A stretch of DNA of 5,883 nucleotides, from positions 1 through 5,883 of the forward strand of contig MGQT01000044.1 of assembly GCA_001797935.1 (NCBI GenBank), in the 5' to 3' direction. Below the pieces are notes generated by a model that worked only from the letters and a program-made list of their open reading frames with translations, was not told the DNA's origin and searched no databases. Origin of the DNA: Deltaproteobacteria bacterium RBG_16_54_18 (GTDB taxonomy: Bacteria; Desulfobacterota; B13-G15; RBG-16-54-18). The translations under genes were made by a program, and so were the position numbers. This document shows, in pieces, positions 5,424 through 5,883 of this stretch. Positions within the stretch are counted from its first letter, which is position 1; each line of letters opens with the position of its first letter.

Positions 5424-5883
5424 GTGTCATCAGAATTGATTTTGGCCTCTTCTTCTCCGAGGAGAAGAGAGCTCCTCACCTCGCTCGAGGTACCGTTTCG
5501 CGTCTGCCCTGCCCAGGTGCAGGAAATCCCCCTTCCTCATGAAGCTCCCCGTGATTTCGCCGTCAGGGCGGCTGAAGACAAGGCATTGACCGTCGGGGAT
5601 ACCTACCCCCAGGCGGTGGTCATTGGGGCCGATACAATCGTCGCGATAGACGAAGAGATTTTAGGCAAGCCTCGCGACAAGCAGGACGCGCGGCGGATGC
5701 TGGAGCTCCTGGCCGGCCGGGAACATGCCGTGATCACCGGCTATGCAATCGTCAAGGTCGCCGAGGGGAAAAAGACCAGCGGGTTTACAGAGACGCGGGT
5801 CAAGATCAGTCCTCTCGCGGAACGCGAGATAACGTGGTATATCAATACCGGTGAACCATTTGATAAGGCGGGAGGATACGCCA
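5424..5883 (+). CDS. maf: Maf-family nucleotide pyrophosphatase, partial
   Basis: The first 153 codons of a Maf protein; the frame is open at the right edge, with roughly 40 residues missing. These cytosolic enzymes hydrolyse non-canonical or selected nucleoside triphosphates to monophosphates and are linked to cell-division arrest. Motifs: LILASSSPRRREL near the N-terminus (phosphate-binding Ser and Arg), VIGADTIVAID (66-76) with catalytic Asp70, LGKPRD (80-85), and EPFDKAGGYA (144-153). The DKAGGYA form resembles the E. coli YhdE / B. subtilis Maf branch (dTTP/UTP pyrophosphatase) rather than YceF, so that specificity is inferred. The start is uncertain: GTG 5424 gives the family-typical N-terminus but lacks a good ribosome site. 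TTG 5409 is in frame, 10 nt closer in length terms to GAGAGGG (5389-5395), and would add five residues. It follows the regulator by 20-34 nt without a terminator. Confidence 0.92.
   Translation, partial: MSSELILASSSPRRRELLTSLEVPFRVCPAQVQEIPLPHEAPRDFAVRAAEDKALTVGDTYPQAVVIGADTIVAIDEEILGKPRDKQDARRMLELLAGREHAVITGYAIVKVAEGKKTSGFTETRVKISPLAEREITWYINTGEPFDKAGGYA

Noticed and set aside
5451..5468. Strong palindrome TCTTCTCC-GA-GGAGAAGA, possible operator or hairpin
   Set aside because: It lies inside maf and is produced by the codons of the conserved SSSPRRRE motif, so coding constraint explains it.
1..5883. tRNA or rRNA genes, CRISPR arrays, insertion sequences and attachment sites
   Set aside because: No cloverleaf-like, regularly spaced repeat, transposase or terminal inverted repeat signals were seen on either strand by eye.

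Overview
The window looks like a bacterial chromosome segment of moderate to high GC in its genes, with AT-richer intergenic DNA. It holds an anaerobe-type set of TCA-branch genes. A DRE-TIM (Re)-type citrate synthase instead of the usual GltA, next to an NADP-type isocitrate dehydrogenase and a two-subunit oxygen-sensitive Fe-S fumarase, fits a syntrophic or sulfate-reducing Desulfobacterota (former Deltaproteobacteria) relative or a similar anaerobe. This placement is inferred from gene content and protein motifs; no rRNA or other marker is present.

Layout: four genes run leftward on the minus strand from a strong promoter near 4484-4512. They are a (Re)-citrate synthase-like enzyme with an added C-terminal Cache/PDC-like domain (2633-4453), icd (1409-2629), the fumarase alpha subunit (416-1255) and the fumarase beta subunit (1-411, cut by the window edge). 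The first two genes are separated by one codon. A 153-nt gap with a possible weak internal promoter precedes the fumarase pair, whose genes are 4 nt apart. A 375-nt divergent intergenic region (4454-4828) separates this set from two rightward genes: an XRE-cupin transcriptional regulator (4829-5389) and maf, a nucleotide pyrophosphatase (from 5424, cut by the right edge).

How they work together: citrate synthase and isocitrate dehydrogenase are the first and last steps of the oxidative route from acetyl-CoA and oxaloacetate to 2-oxoglutarate and glutamate. Aconitase is needed between them and is not in the window. Fumarase interconverts fumarate and malate and can supply oxaloacetate through malate dehydrogenase. 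The divergent regulator, with cupin residues that suggest a small-molecule pocket, is the natural candidate controller of the shared intergenic region. The most interesting feature is the Cache-like domain on the citrate synthase. Cache domains normally sense ligands outside the cell on membrane receptors. Here the domain sits on a soluble enzyme and keeps several residues resembling the amino-acid-binding motif of dCache receptors, so amino-acid feedback on citrate synthesis is a testable possibility.
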